DNA from: Enterobacterales bacterium
Lineage (GTDB): Bacteria > Pseudomonadota > Gammaproteobacteria > Enterobacterales > Enterobacteriaceae
Direction of reading: 5' to 3'
Assembly (NCBI GenBank): GCA_015654925.1
Contig: JAATFX010000145.1
Location: forward strand, 42,239 to 106,238
DNA length: 64,000 bases
Made by a program: the position numbers and the translations under genes. Positions 7,945 to 16,526 of this stretch are shown one piece after another. The notes beneath the pieces are model-generated. The model was not told the origin of the DNA. It made no database searches and saw nothing but the letters and a program-made list of their open reading frames with translations. Position 1 is the first letter of the stretch. Every line of letters begins with the position of its first letter.

Positions 7945-9276
7945 ATGAGCACATTACCTCTGAGAACCACTAGAACCAAAACACATGTTCGTTATGTTAT
8001 TTTATTGATTATATTTTTGGTCACTGCGGTTAATTATGCCGACCGGGCTACTCTTTCCATCGCCGGTAGCAACGTCGCCAAAGATCTGGGCCTGGATGCC
8101 GGCCAAATGGGGCAAATATTTGCCGCGTTCGGCTGGGCCTACCTGATAATGCAAATCCCCGGCGGTTGGCTGCTGGACCGCTTCGGGTCCAAGCGCGTTT
8201 ATACCTATAGCCTGTTTTTCTGGTCATTGTTTACCCTGCTGCAGGGTTTTGTCGGCTGGTTCCCGTTGGCCTACGGCGCGATGACGCTATTTATCCTGCG
8301 GTTTATGCTGGGTTTTTCCGAAGCGCCTTCCTTCCCGGCCAACGCCCGCATCGTGGCCGCCTGGTTCCCCGCCATTGAACGCGGTACCGCGTCGGCGATT
8401 TTTAACTCGGCGCAGTATTTCGCCCTGGCGATATTTTCACCCATCCTGGGCTGGTTGACCTTTACCTGGGGATGGGAACATGTCTTCACCGTCATGGGCG
8501 TGCTGGGTTTCATCATGACGTTGGTATGGATTAAATACATTCAAAACCCGAATAAACACCCAGGCGTTTCGCAGCAGGAACTGGATTATATCTCCGCCGG
8601 CGGCGCCATGGTCGATATGGATGCGCCGAAAGACGGCAAAAAAGACGGACCGAAATGGGATTACGTGAAGCAGATGCTGACCAACCGCATGATGCTTGGC
8701 GTCTTCTTCGGCCAGTATTTTATCAACAGTATTACCTGGTTCTTCCTGACCTGGTTTCCGATCTACCTGGTGCAGGATAAAGGCATGTCGATCCTGAAAG
8801 TGGGCCTGATTGCCTCAATCCCGGCGCTGTTCGGTTTCGCCGGCGGCGTGCTGGGCGGCGTGGTGTCCGACATCCTTATCAAGCGCGGCCATTCGCTGAC
8901 CGTGGCGCGTAAAATACCGATCGTATTGGGCATGTTGCTGGCCACCAGCATTATCCTGTGTAACTACACCGACAATACGATCATCGTGGTGGCGCTGATG
9001 GCGCTGGCATTCTTCGGTAAAGGCTTTGGCGCCCTGGGCTGGCCGGTGATTTCCGATACCGCGCCGAAAGAAGTTATCGGCCTGTGCGGCGGCATCTTCA
9101 ACGTGTTCGGCAACGTCGCCTCCATCGTGACGCCGCTGGCTATCGGCTATATGGTCAAGGAATTGCATTCATTTAACGCCGCACTGATTTTTGTCGGCTG
9201 CTCCGCCCTGGCGGCGATGCTGTGCTACCTGGTGGTGGTCGGCGAAATCAAGCGGCTGGTGCTGGTGAAATCCTAA
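7945..9276 (+). CDS. garP: Galactarate/glucarate/glycerate transporter (MFS)
   Basis: GarP is an inner-membrane proton symporter of the major facilitator superfamily (anion:cation symporter group) that imports sugar diacids. The ATG at 7945 gives 443 residues against 444 in E. coli. Twelve hydrophobic segments are visible, starting at YVILLIIFLVTAVNYADRA (about residues 17-35). The cytoplasmic MFS signature GGWLLDRFGSKR follows helix 2, and GGVVSDILIKRG lies in the second half. An upstream TTG at 7909 in the same frame is a poor candidate. First gene of the garPLRK operon. With no gudP in the window, it probably serves both diacids. Confidence 0.95.
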   Translation: MSTLPLRTTRTKTHVRYVILLIIFLVTAVNYADRATLSIAGSNVAKDLGLDAGQMGQIFAAFGWAYLIMQIPGGWLLDRFGSKRVYTYSLFFWSLFTLLQGFVGWFPLAYGAMTLFILRFMLGFSEAPSFPANARIVAAWFPAIERGTASAIFNSAQYFALAIFSPILGWLTFTWGWEHVFTVMGVLGFIMTLVWIKYIQNPNKHPGVSQQELDYISAGGAMVDMDAPKDGKKDGPKWDYVKQMLTNRMMLGVFFGQYFINSITWFFLTWFPIYLVQDKGMSILKVGLIASIPALFGFAGGVLGGVVSDILIKRGHSLTVARKIPIVLGMLLATSIILCNYTDNTIIVVALMALAFFGKGFGALGWPVISDTAPKEVIGLCGGIFNVFGNVASIVTPLAIGYMVKELHSFNAALIFVGCSALAAMLCYLVVVGEIKRLVLVKS

Positions 9277-9282
9277 TCTCGT

Positions 9283-9306
9283 CGGGCCTGGCGGTATGTG
9301 GGCCCG
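9283..9306 (+). repeat. GC hairpin between garP and garL
   Basis: CGGGCC (9283-9288) pairs with GGCCCG (9301-9306) across a 12-base loop in the 63-bp garP-garL gap. It has no T-tract, so it is more likely an mRNA-processing or stability element than a terminator. Confidence 0.45.
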
Positions 9307-9339
9307 CTAACGTTTTGTTTCTTTGCATAGAGGTAAATC

Positions 9340-10110
9340 ATGAATACTCCACTACTGCCAAACCGTTTCCGTCAGAGCCTGCTGCAAGGAGAGACCCAGA
9401 TCGGCTGCTGGTGCGCCTTGGCTAACCCGATCACTACGGAAGTGCTGGGCCTGGCGGGATTCGACTGGCTGGTACTGGACGGCGAACATGCGCCCAATGA
9501 CGTCACCACCTTTGTCCCGCAGTTGATGGCCCTCAAAGGCAGCCATAGCGCGCCGGTGGTCCGTCCGCCGACCAATGAACCGATCATCATCAAGCGTCTG
9601 CTGGATATTGGTTTTTATAATTTCCTGATCCCGTTTGTGGAAACGGAGGAGCAGGCGCTGCGCGCGGTCTCCTTTACCCGTTATCCGCCTGCGGGCATTC
9701 GCGGTGTTTCGGTTTCCCAACGTAGCAACAACTACGGCACCGTGCCGGATTATTTCGGCACGATTAACGAAAACATCACGATACTGGTGCAAATCGAAAG
9801 CCAGGAGGGCGTCGACAATATCGACGCCATTGCGGCCGTCGACGGCGTGGACGGCATTTTTGTCGGCCCGGGCGATCTTTCCGCCGCCCTGGGATATCTG
9901 GGACAGCCTAACCACCCGGAAGTACAACGCGTTATCCAGCATATATTTGCCCGCGCCAAAGCCGCCGGCAAGCCAAGCGGTATTCTGGCGCCGGCGGAAG
10001 TCGACGCGCGCCGCTACCTGGAATGGGGCGCGACCTTCGTAGCGGTCGGCAGCGATTTAGGGGTATTTCGCGGCGGCACCCAGGCATTGTGCGACAAATT
10101 TAAAAAATAA
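9340..10110 (+). CDS. garL: 2-dehydro-3-deoxyglucarate aldolase
   Basis: GarL splits 5-keto-4-deoxy-D-glucarate (and 2-keto-3-deoxyglucarate) into pyruvate and tartronate semialdehyde. It is a class II HpcH/HpaI-family aldolase using Mg2+. The 256 residues equal the E. coli length. Catalytic His50 (DGEHAP), metal ligands Glu153 (QIESQEG) and Asp179 (GPGDLSA) fall at the expected positions. It lies between garP and garR, so the operon runs uptake, cleavage, reduction, phosphorylation. Confidence 0.97.
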   Translation: MNTPLLPNRFRQSLLQGETQIGCWCALANPITTEVLGLAGFDWLVLDGEHAPNDVTTFVPQLMALKGSHSAPVVRPPTNEPIIIKRLLDIGFYNFLIPFVETEEQALRAVSFTRYPPAGIRGVSVSQRSNNYGTVPDYFGTINENITILVQIESQEGVDNIDAIAAVDGVDGIFVGPGDLSAALGYLGQPNHPEVQRVIQHIFARAKAAGKPSGILAPAEVDARRYLEWGATFVAVGSDLGVFRGGTQALCDKFKK

Positions 10111-10117
10111 CTGAACC

Positions 10118-10134
10118 GGCGCGCCCGGCGCGCC
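10118..10134 (+). repeat. GC palindrome between garL and garR
   Basis: GGCGCGCC occurs twice (10118-10125 and 10127-10134) separated by one C. Each copy is self-palindromic, so the pair can form a hairpin. There is no T-tract. This is the second of three intercistronic GC hairpins in the gar operon. Confidence 0.45.
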
Positions 10135-10168
10135 TCACACCTAAATAAAGCGTTTAGAGGTAATGGTA

Positions 10169-11056
10169 ATGAAAATTGGATTTATTGGCTTAGGCATTAT
10201 GGGAAAACCGATGAGCAAAAACCTGCTGAAAGCGGGCTACTCATTAGTGGTACTGGATCGCAATACCGAGGCGGTAGCCGATGTTGTCGCGGCCGGCGCC
10301 ACCTCTGCCGATACGGCGAAATCCCTGGCTGAACAAGTCGACGTCATCATCACCATGTTGCCTAACTCCCCCCACGTTAAAGAAGTGGTCCTGGGAGAAA
10401 ACGGCGTGGTTGAAGGCGCGAAAGCCGGCACCGTGGTCATCGACATGAGTTCCATCGCCCCGTTGGCCAGCCGTGAAATCGCCGCCGCCCTGGCGGAAAA
10501 AAATATCGCCATGCTCGATGCCCCGGTTAGCGGCGGCGAACCGAAGGCGATTGACGGCACGCTGTCGGTCATGGTCGGCGGCGATAAAGCCCTGTTCGAC
10601 AAGCACTATGATTTACTGAAAACCATGGCGGGCTCCGTGGTGCATACCGGTGATATCGGCGCGGGCAACGTCACCAAGCTGGCTAACCAGGTTATCGTGG
10701 CGCTGAATATTGCCGCTATGTCCGAAGCGCTGGTGCTGGCCACTAAAGCCGGCGTCGATCCCGATCTGGTTTTCCAGGCTATCCGCGGTGGATTGGCCGG
10801 CAGCACCGTACTCGAAGCCAAGGCGCCGATGGTATTGGATCGCAATTTCAAGCCGGGTTTCCGCATCGATTTGCATATAAAAGATCTGGCCAATGCGCTG
10901 GATACGTCCCACGGCGTAGGCGCGCAACTGCCGTTGACCGCGGCGGTAATGGAAATGATGCAGGCGCTTAAGCAAGACGGGCTGGGTAACTCGGACCATA
11001 GTGCCATTGCCTGCTATTATGAAAAATTAGCCAAAGTTGAAGTTAAACGGCAGTAA
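10169..11056 (+). CDS. garR: Tartronate semialdehyde reductase
   Basis: GarR reduces tartronate semialdehyde to D-glycerate with NADH. It belongs to the beta-hydroxyacid dehydrogenase family. The N-terminal Rossmann motif GFIGLGIMGKPM spans residues 4-15, the substrate-binding DAPVSGG is near 117-123, and the catalytic lysine is Lys170 in GNVTKLANQ. The ATG at 10169 lies 8 bases after AGAGG; an ATG at 10163 is too close to it. Length is 295 residues against 294 in E. coli. It follows garL and is followed by garK. Confidence 0.96.
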   Translation: MKIGFIGLGIMGKPMSKNLLKAGYSLVVLDRNTEAVADVVAAGATSADTAKSLAEQVDVIITMLPNSPHVKEVVLGENGVVEGAKAGTVVIDMSSIAPLASREIAAALAEKNIAMLDAPVSGGEPKAIDGTLSVMVGGDKALFDKHYDLLKTMAGSVVHTGDIGAGNVTKLANQVIVALNIAAMSEALVLATKAGVDPDLVFQAIRGGLAGSTVLEAKAPMVLDRNFKPGFRIDLHIKDLANALDTSHGVGAQLPLTAAVMEMMQALKQDGLGNSDHSAIACYYEKLAKVEVKRQ

Positions 11057-11062
11057 GTGGTC

Positions 11063-11081
11063 GGGCGCCGGTCCGGCGCCC
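11063..11081 (+). repeat. GC hairpin between garR and garK
   Basis: GGGCGCCGG-T-CCGGCGCCC is a near-perfect palindrome in the 82-bp garR-garK gap. It is the strongest of the three gar intercistronic hairpins and has no T-tract. Confidence 0.5.
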
Positions 11082-11138
11082 CATCAGGCGGCGTAATAAT
11101 CATTTCGCCGGCTTCAGCTCAACAGGCGCAGGTAGTCT

Positions 11139-12281
11139 ATGAAAATAGTAATCGCACCGGATTCTTACAAAGAAAGCTTATCTGCTTTGGAAGTCGCAAC
11201 GCAGATCGAACAGGGATTTCGTGAAGTGTTTCCCGATGCCCATTACGTTAAATTGCCGGTAGCGGACGGCGGCGAGGGCACCGTGGAAGCGATGGTGGCG
11301 GCCACGCACGGTGAAATTGTCAACGTCCGGGTCACCGGGCCGCTGGGTGCCCAGGTCGATGCTTTCTTCGGTTTGTCCGGCGATAAGCAAACCGCGTTTA
11401 TTGAAATGGCCGCCGCCAGCGGGCTGGAAATCGTGCGCGCCTGCGATCGCAATCCGCTGCTCACCACCTCTTTTGGCACCGGCGAACTTATCCGCTCGGC
11501 CCTGGATCACGGCGTTAAGCACTGCATTATCGGCATCGGCGGCAGCGCCACCAATGACGGCGGTTCCGGCATGGTGCAGGCATTGGGCGGCGGGCTGCTG
11601 GACGACCAGGGCCGGCAAATCGGCTACGGCGGCGGCGAACTGGATAAACTGGCGCGCATTGATATCACCCACCTGGACCCGCGGATCAAGGATTGCCGTT
11701 TCGAGGTGGCCTGCGATGTCACCAATCCCTTGACCGGGGACGAAGGCGCCACGGCGATTTTCGGCCCGCAGAAAGGGGCCACCCCCGCGATGATCAAGCA
11801 ATTGGATGCTTCCCTCAAGCACTACGCGGCGATCATCAAGCGCGATCTGGATAAAGACGTCGAACATATCCCTGGCGCAGGCGCCGCCGGCGGCATGGGC
11901 GCGGGTTTACAAGCCTTTTGCGGCGCGGAGCTGCGCAAGGGGATTGAAATCGTGACAGAGGCGCTGGGATTGGATGCCATCGTCCGGGATGCCACCCTGG
12001 TGATTACCGGGGAAGGGCGCATCGATAGCCAGACCATTCACGGGAAAGTCCCGATTGGCGTGGCGAAGGTGGCCAAACGCTATAACAAACCGGTTATCGG
12101 TATCGCCGGCAGCCTGACCGAAGACGTCGGCGTGGTTCATCAGCACGGCCTTGATGCGGTATTCAGCGTGTTATATGAAATTTGCACCTTGGACGAGGCG
12201 CTGGGCAATGCCGCGCGCAATGTCCGTTTGACGGCCCGCAATATCGCCGCCACCATCAAACTTGCCCAACAGCTGCGCTAA
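11139..12281 (+). CDS. garK: Glycerate 2-kinase
   Basis: GarK phosphorylates D-glycerate to 2-phosphoglycerate and so feeds the pathway into glycolysis just before enolase. The 380 residues match glycerate kinase family 1 (E. coli GarK 381). The N-terminus MKIVIAPDSYKESLSA, the LPVADGGEGT motif, IGIGGSATNDGG and the C-terminal GEGRIDSQT with GKVPIGVA are family hallmarks. Last gene of garPLRK. A weak hairpin lies before the convergent barA. Confidence 0.96.
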   Translation: MKIVIAPDSYKESLSALEVATQIEQGFREVFPDAHYVKLPVADGGEGTVEAMVAATHGEIVNVRVTGPLGAQVDAFFGLSGDKQTAFIEMAAASGLEIVRACDRNPLLTTSFGTGELIRSALDHGVKHCIIGIGGSATNDGGSGMVQALGGGLLDDQGRQIGYGGGELDKLARIDITHLDPRIKDCRFEVACDVTNPLTGDEGATAIFGPQKGATPAMIKQLDASLKHYAAIIKRDLDKDVEHIPGAGAAGGMGAGLQAFCGAELRKGIEIVTEALGLDAIVRDATLVITGEGRIDSQTIHGKVPIGVAKVAKRYNKPVIGIAGSLTEDVGVVHQHGLDAVFSVLYEICTLDEALGNAARNVRLTARNIAATIKLAQQLR

Positions 12282-12327
12282 GCGCGGTAGGCCGACGCCC
12301 TGCGCGCTCTTTTCGCCCATATACACC

Positions 12328-12355
12328 AGGCCGTTCCCCGGGAGCGGCCTTTCCC
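12328..12355 (+). terminator. Weak hairpin between garK and barA
   Basis: AGGCCG (12328-12333) pairs with CGGCCT (12345-12350), with CCCCGGG in the loop region, followed by TTTCCC. It sits in the 91-bp gap between two convergent genes. The T-run is short, so termination is only plausible. Confidence 0.35.
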
Positions 12356-12372
12356 GGCTCCGGGCGTGATAG

Positions 12373-15123
12373 CTAGACGGTGATAAAAGGTTCCGAAGCC
12401 AGAGTCACGTTTTCAATCTCATCCAACATCTCCAGCCATTCCGGCTCCAGGGCCGCCACCGGCGCCCCCGCGCGCAGCTGGCGTTCAATATCGGCGCAGA
12501 GCTGCCGGAGCCGGGGTACGCCGCTATAGCTGCAACTGCCGTGCAATTTATGGATCAGCGCGCCGATATCTTCATCCTGCGCGCCGTTCACAATGGCGGC
12601 CACCCGCTGTTTTACCTCGGGCAGAAAACCAATCAGCATGCACAGCAGATCCTGCGCCAGATCCGGCTTGTTGGCGGCCTGGCGCAGCGCCAGTTGCCAA
12701 TCCAGCGTGCTACCGGCGGCCTGGTAGCCGGCCGGCGCCGGCGGCGTGGACTGAACGTTCACCGGCGCGCCGGTGGAGTAGCGCGCCAGCAATTGTTGCA
12801 GCATCGTTTCGTCAATGGGCTTGGCCAGGCAGTCATCCATGCCCGCCGCCAGCAGTTTCTCCCGCTCGTTGCCCAAAGTATGGGCGGTAACCGCCACGAT
12901 CGGGGTATGTTGATGGCGCGGCAGTTGCCGCAAAAGCTCAAGCGCGCGCAATCCGTCGATTTCCGGCATCTGGATATCCATCAGAATAATGTCCAGGGCA
13001 TGCTGGCCGGCATAGGCCAACGCTTCGCGGGCGTTGGCGCACAAAATGGTCTGTTCCGCCTGTTCTTGCAGCAGCGCGCCGATTAATTTGAGATTGGCCG
13101 GATTGTCGTCCACCGCCATGACGGTAAGCGGCAGGCGCGGCGCATGGGAGGGGGCCGGCAGCAGGGGAGCCGGCACCCGCGTCTCCCGGCGCAGCAAGGA
13201 CAAGAAGCGGGTGGCGGAAACCGGCTTGGCCAGGCAGGCATAAGCTCCCATCCGTTTGATTTGCTCCGCTTCCACCATCGTCTGGCTGGGCAAGGCTAAA
13301 ATAACGCAGCCGGAGAATTTGGCGGCTTCCGCCAGTTCGCGCTTGATATCCACCAGGGAAATCCGCTGGGTGACGGGTTTCCCGATCAATAACAGATCAA
13401 AACGCTGCGCCGGCAATTGCGCCAGGGTGGGACTAAAGCTGATGGCGAGCGGCGTCGCCGCCAGCATATTCAGCGTGGCCTGGGCGGCGGCGGGGTTGGC
13501 TTCGACAAACGCCAGGCGCTTATCGCGCAGATGTTCATAATCCTGCGGGCCGTCTTCGGTGCCGCCGCCGAGCTGCAGCGGGATATGAAACCAGAACGAG
13601 GAGCCGCGGTTCACCTGGCTATGGAAACTAATATCGCCGCCCATCTCTTTGATGAGCTTTTGGGTAATCACCAGACCCAGCCCGGTGCCCCCGTGGCGGC
13701 GGGTAATGCTGGCATCCGCCTGGCGAAATGCCTGAAACAGCTGCGATTGCTGGCGCTCGGCGATGCCGATGCCGGTATCATGAATCTGCATTTCCAGTTC
13801 CATTTGGTGATGATCGCCGCCGCGCTTTTCAATCCGGATATCGATATTGCCCTGCTCGGTAAATTTGATGGCGTTGCCCAGCAGGTTGGTCATCACCTGC
13901 TGCAGGCGCAGCGGATCGCCGATGACCCGTTCGGGTACGTCCTGCTGGACATCCAGGGTAATCTCCAGCCCTTTTTCATGGGCGGTCTGCGCCAGCAGCA
14001 CGATGACATCATCCAGGGTGGCGCGCAGCGCAAATGGAATGGCTTCCAGTATCAGCTTGCCCGCTTCCAGTTTGGAAAAATCCAGCACATCGTTAATGAT
14101 GCTCAACAGGTTATTGCCCGAGCGCTCGATGGTTTGCAGATAATCGCGCTGGGTGGGGGACAAGGGCGTTTTCAAGGTTTGGCGGGTAAAGCCGATCACG
14201 CCGTTAAGCGGGGTGCGCAGTTCATGGGACATATTGGCCAGAAATTCGGATTTGATCCGCACCGCTTCCTGGGCGCGCTTTTTGGCCAAATCCAGCTCGA
14301 CGTTTTGGATTTCCATCTGCTCCAGGGTTTCGCGCAGATCCGAGGTGGCCTGATCGATATTTTGCTGCATCTCCTCATGATAGGCGGCCAGGGACATGGC
14401 CATGGAGTTAATGCCGTTTTTCAGCATATCCAGTTCGCCCAGCATATAACCTTCCACCCGGCTGTCGAGCTGGCCGCGGCGGATGCGATCGACGGTGCTG
14501 ACCATATTGCGGATGGGGCCGGTCACGTCGCGCATCAGGCGATAGGCGAACAGCATGGCGATACACAGGCACAGCAGCAATAGCAACGTGGAGACGAACG
14601 CTTCTTTGTATTGCTGGAGCCGCACCGAATCCAAATCCAGTTCGATGGTGATATAGCCCAAGGGGGTGATGGGGTTGCCCGCCTGGTTTTCCGCGTCGGG
14701 CAAATTATTCTCGGAAATAATCGGCGTACGCATGATCAGCGATCCGCCCCGGCGCGCCAGGGTCAATTCCCGGGGCAGCGGGCTGCCCGCCGGCAGTTGC
14801 AATTGATTAATGTTCTGATGGTAGTTGGACGTCACGAACAGCTTATTGTCGGCATCAAACACGCTGATCGACCGCACGATGTCGGAATGATGGCGATGCA
14901 GCAGGTTGACCAGGTGGCGTACCGACTCCCGGTTATGGAAGGTCATGCCGTAAACGCCGGACACCGCCAGCGGCTCGATAATGCTCGCCCCGGCGTCCAC
15001 CAACTGATTTTGCAATTCGTTATAGCGGTGAACCACAAAAAATGCGCTAAGCAGCAATCCGATCAATAACGTCGGCGCCAATATCAGTATCATCATCCTT
15101 GCGCGCAAGCTGTATTTGGTCAT
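12373..15123 (-). CDS. barA: Hybrid sensor histidine kinase BarA
   Basis: BarA is the tripartite sensor kinase that phosphorylates UvrY and so drives the Csr small RNAs in response to short-chain carboxylates. The start at 15123 (MTKYSLRARMMIL) gives 916 residues against 918 in E. coli. In order: TM1 about 10-31, a periplasmic sensor, TM2 near 170-195, a HAMP segment, HisKA with the phosphorylated His in NMSHELRTPLNG, an HATPase (GTGLGL), a receiver with Asp in LMDIQMP, and a C-terminal Hpt with His in HKLHGSCSY. It is divergent from rlmD, as in E. coli. In E. coli the gud operon also adjoins barA. Confidence 0.96.
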   Translation of the reverse strand: MTKYSLRARMMILILAPTLLIGLLLSAFFVVHRYNELQNQLVDAGASIIEPLAVSGVYGMTFHNRESVRHLVNLLHRHHSDIVRSISVFDADNKLFVTSNYHQNINQLQLPAGSPLPRELTLARRGGSLIMRTPIISENNLPDAENQAGNPITPLGYITIELDLDSVRLQQYKEAFVSTLLLLLCLCIAMLFAYRLMRDVTGPIRNMVSTVDRIRRGQLDSRVEGYMLGELDMLKNGINSMAMSLAAYHEEMQQNIDQATSDLRETLEQMEIQNVELDLAKKRAQEAVRIKSEFLANMSHELRTPLNGVIGFTRQTLKTPLSPTQRDYLQTIERSGNNLLSIINDVLDFSKLEAGKLILEAIPFALRATLDDVIVLLAQTAHEKGLEITLDVQQDVPERVIGDPLRLQQVMTNLLGNAIKFTEQGNIDIRIEKRGGDHHQMELEMQIHDTGIGIAERQQSQLFQAFRQADASITRRHGGTGLGLVITQKLIKEMGGDISFHSQVNRGSSFWFHIPLQLGGGTEDGPQDYEHLRDKRLAFVEANPAAAQATLNMLAATPLAISFSPTLAQLPAQRFDLLLIGKPVTQRISLVDIKRELAEAAKFSGCVILALPSQTMVEAEQIKRMGAYACLAKPVSATRFLSLLRRETRVPAPLLPAPSHAPRLPLTVMAVDDNPANLKLIGALLQEQAEQTILCANAREALAYAGQHALDIILMDIQMPEIDGLRALELLRQLPRHQHTPIVAVTAHTLGNEREKLLAAGMDDCLAKPIDETMLQQLLARYSTGAPVNVQSTPPAPAGYQAAGSTLDWQLALRQAANKPDLAQDLLCMLIGFLPEVKQRVAAIVNGAQDEDIGALIHKLHGSCSYSGVPRLRQLCADIERQLRAGAPVAALEPEWLEMLDEIENVTLASEPFITV

Positions 15124-15182
15124 AGCGTTCCAATATGGGAGAATGACGGACCGGATCTCCTGGAAACCCGTTGCAAACAATT

Positions 15183-16517
15183 ATGGCGCAATTCTACTCT
15201 GCAAACCGTCGCGTGGCGACACGGCAAACCCTTAACGTGACCTGCCATGACCTGGATGGTTTCGGCCAGGGCGTGGCGCGCCATGAAGGCAAGACCCTGT
15301 TTATTCCAGATCTGCTGCCGGGGGAGCGGGCGGAAGTGCGCATCACCGAGGACAAACGCCAGTTCAGCCGGGGCCGGGTGACCAAACGACTCAACGACAG
15401 CCCGCAGCGGGTAACGCCGCGCTGCCCGCACTTCGGGGTATGCGGCGGCTGCCAGCAGCAGCATATCAGCCAGGAGTTGCAGCAGCACAGCAAGGCCGCC
15501 GCGTTGCAAAAATTATTGATCCGCGAGACCGGCGCGGCGATAACCGGGGTCGGCATCGTGGGCGGCGCGGCCTACGGCTACCGGCGCCGCGCGCGCCTGG
15601 CGCTGGATTACCGGCAAAAAAACCGCCGGCTGGCCATGGGCTATCGCCAGGCCAAGTCCAGCGACGTGGTGGATATCGCCTGCTGCCCCATCCTGCGCCC
15701 GGCGCTGGAACAACTGCTGGCGCCGTTAAAAGCATGTCTGTCGGGACTGGCGGCGGTCAAGCGCCTGGGGCACCTGGAACTGGTGCTGGCGGATAACGGG
15801 CCGCTGGTGGTGCTGCGCCACCTGGATGCCCTCAGCGGTGCGGATCGCCAGCGGCTGGCGGATTTCGCCGAGCGGCAGGATGCCATGCTGTGGCTGGCTC
15901 CCGACAGCGATTCCCTGGAATGCCTGCGCGGCGAACCGCCGATTTACCATATTGACGATTTACGTCTACAGTTCAGCCCAAGAGACTTTATTCAGGTCAA
16001 CGATGAGGTCAACCGGCACATGGTCGCGCTGGCCCTGGAGTGGCTGGAGCCCCAGCCCGGCGAGCGGGTGCTTGATCTGTTTTGCGGCATGGGGAATTTT
16101 ACCCTGCCGCTGGCCAAACGCTGCGCCGGCGTAATCGGCGTGGAAGGGGTTGTGGCACTGGTGGCGAATGGGCAATATAATGCACAGCAGAATTTACTGG
16201 ATAACGCGCGCTTCTTTCATGAAAATCTGGAAGAGGATGTGACGGCACAGCCCTGGGCCAACCAGGGGTTTGATAAAATATTGCTTGATCCGGCACGAGC
16301 CGGGGCCCAGGGCGTCATGTCACGGATTGCCGCCTGGTCGCCACGGCGTATCGTCTATGTGTCTTGTAACCCCACAACGCTGGCGCGGGATAGCCAGGCG
16401 TTGGTGTCGTCGGGCTATACCCTGGCGCGCGTGGCTATGCTGGATATGTTTCCGCATAGCGGACATCTTGAGTCGATGACGTTGTTTCTGAAAGATACCG
16501 GCGTCAGTGCAAAGTAG
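15183..16517 (+). CDS. rlmD: 23S rRNA (uracil-1939-C5)-methyltransferase
   Basis: RlmD (RumA) methylates U1939 of 23S rRNA with SAM. An N-terminal TRAM domain spans about 10-70. The 4Fe-4S cysteines lie in CPHFGVCGGCQQQ (about 83-95) with a further cysteine in CCPIL. The SAM-binding motif is LDLFCGMGNFTLPL, and the catalytic nucleophile lies in VSCNPTTLARD. The ATG at 15183 (MAQFYS) matches the E. coli start and gives 444 residues, slightly longer than the 433 of E. coli. It is divergent from barA and directly followed by relA. Confidence 0.96.
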   Translation: MAQFYSANRRVATRQTLNVTCHDLDGFGQGVARHEGKTLFIPDLLPGERAEVRITEDKRQFSRGRVTKRLNDSPQRVTPRCPHFGVCGGCQQQHISQELQQHSKAAALQKLLIRETGAAITGVGIVGGAAYGYRRRARLALDYRQKNRRLAMGYRQAKSSDVVDIACCPILRPALEQLLAPLKACLSGLAAVKRLGHLELVLADNGPLVVLRHLDALSGADRQRLADFAERQDAMLWLAPDSDSLECLRGEPPIYHIDDLRLQFSPRDFIQVNDEVNRHMVALALEWLEPQPGERVLDLFCGMGNFTLPLAKRCAGVIGVEGVVALVANGQYNAQQNLLDNARFFHENLEEDVTAQPWANQGFDKILLDPARAGAQGVMSRIAAWSPRRIVYVSCNPTTLARDSQALVSSGYTLARVAMLDMFPHSGHLESMTLFLKDTGVSAK

Positions 16518-16526
16518 GGAGTGGAT

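Noticed and set aside
13417..14583. 388-codon open frame antisense to barA
   Set aside because: Explained by codon bias on the opposite strand; the barA frame has clear kinase motifs throughout.
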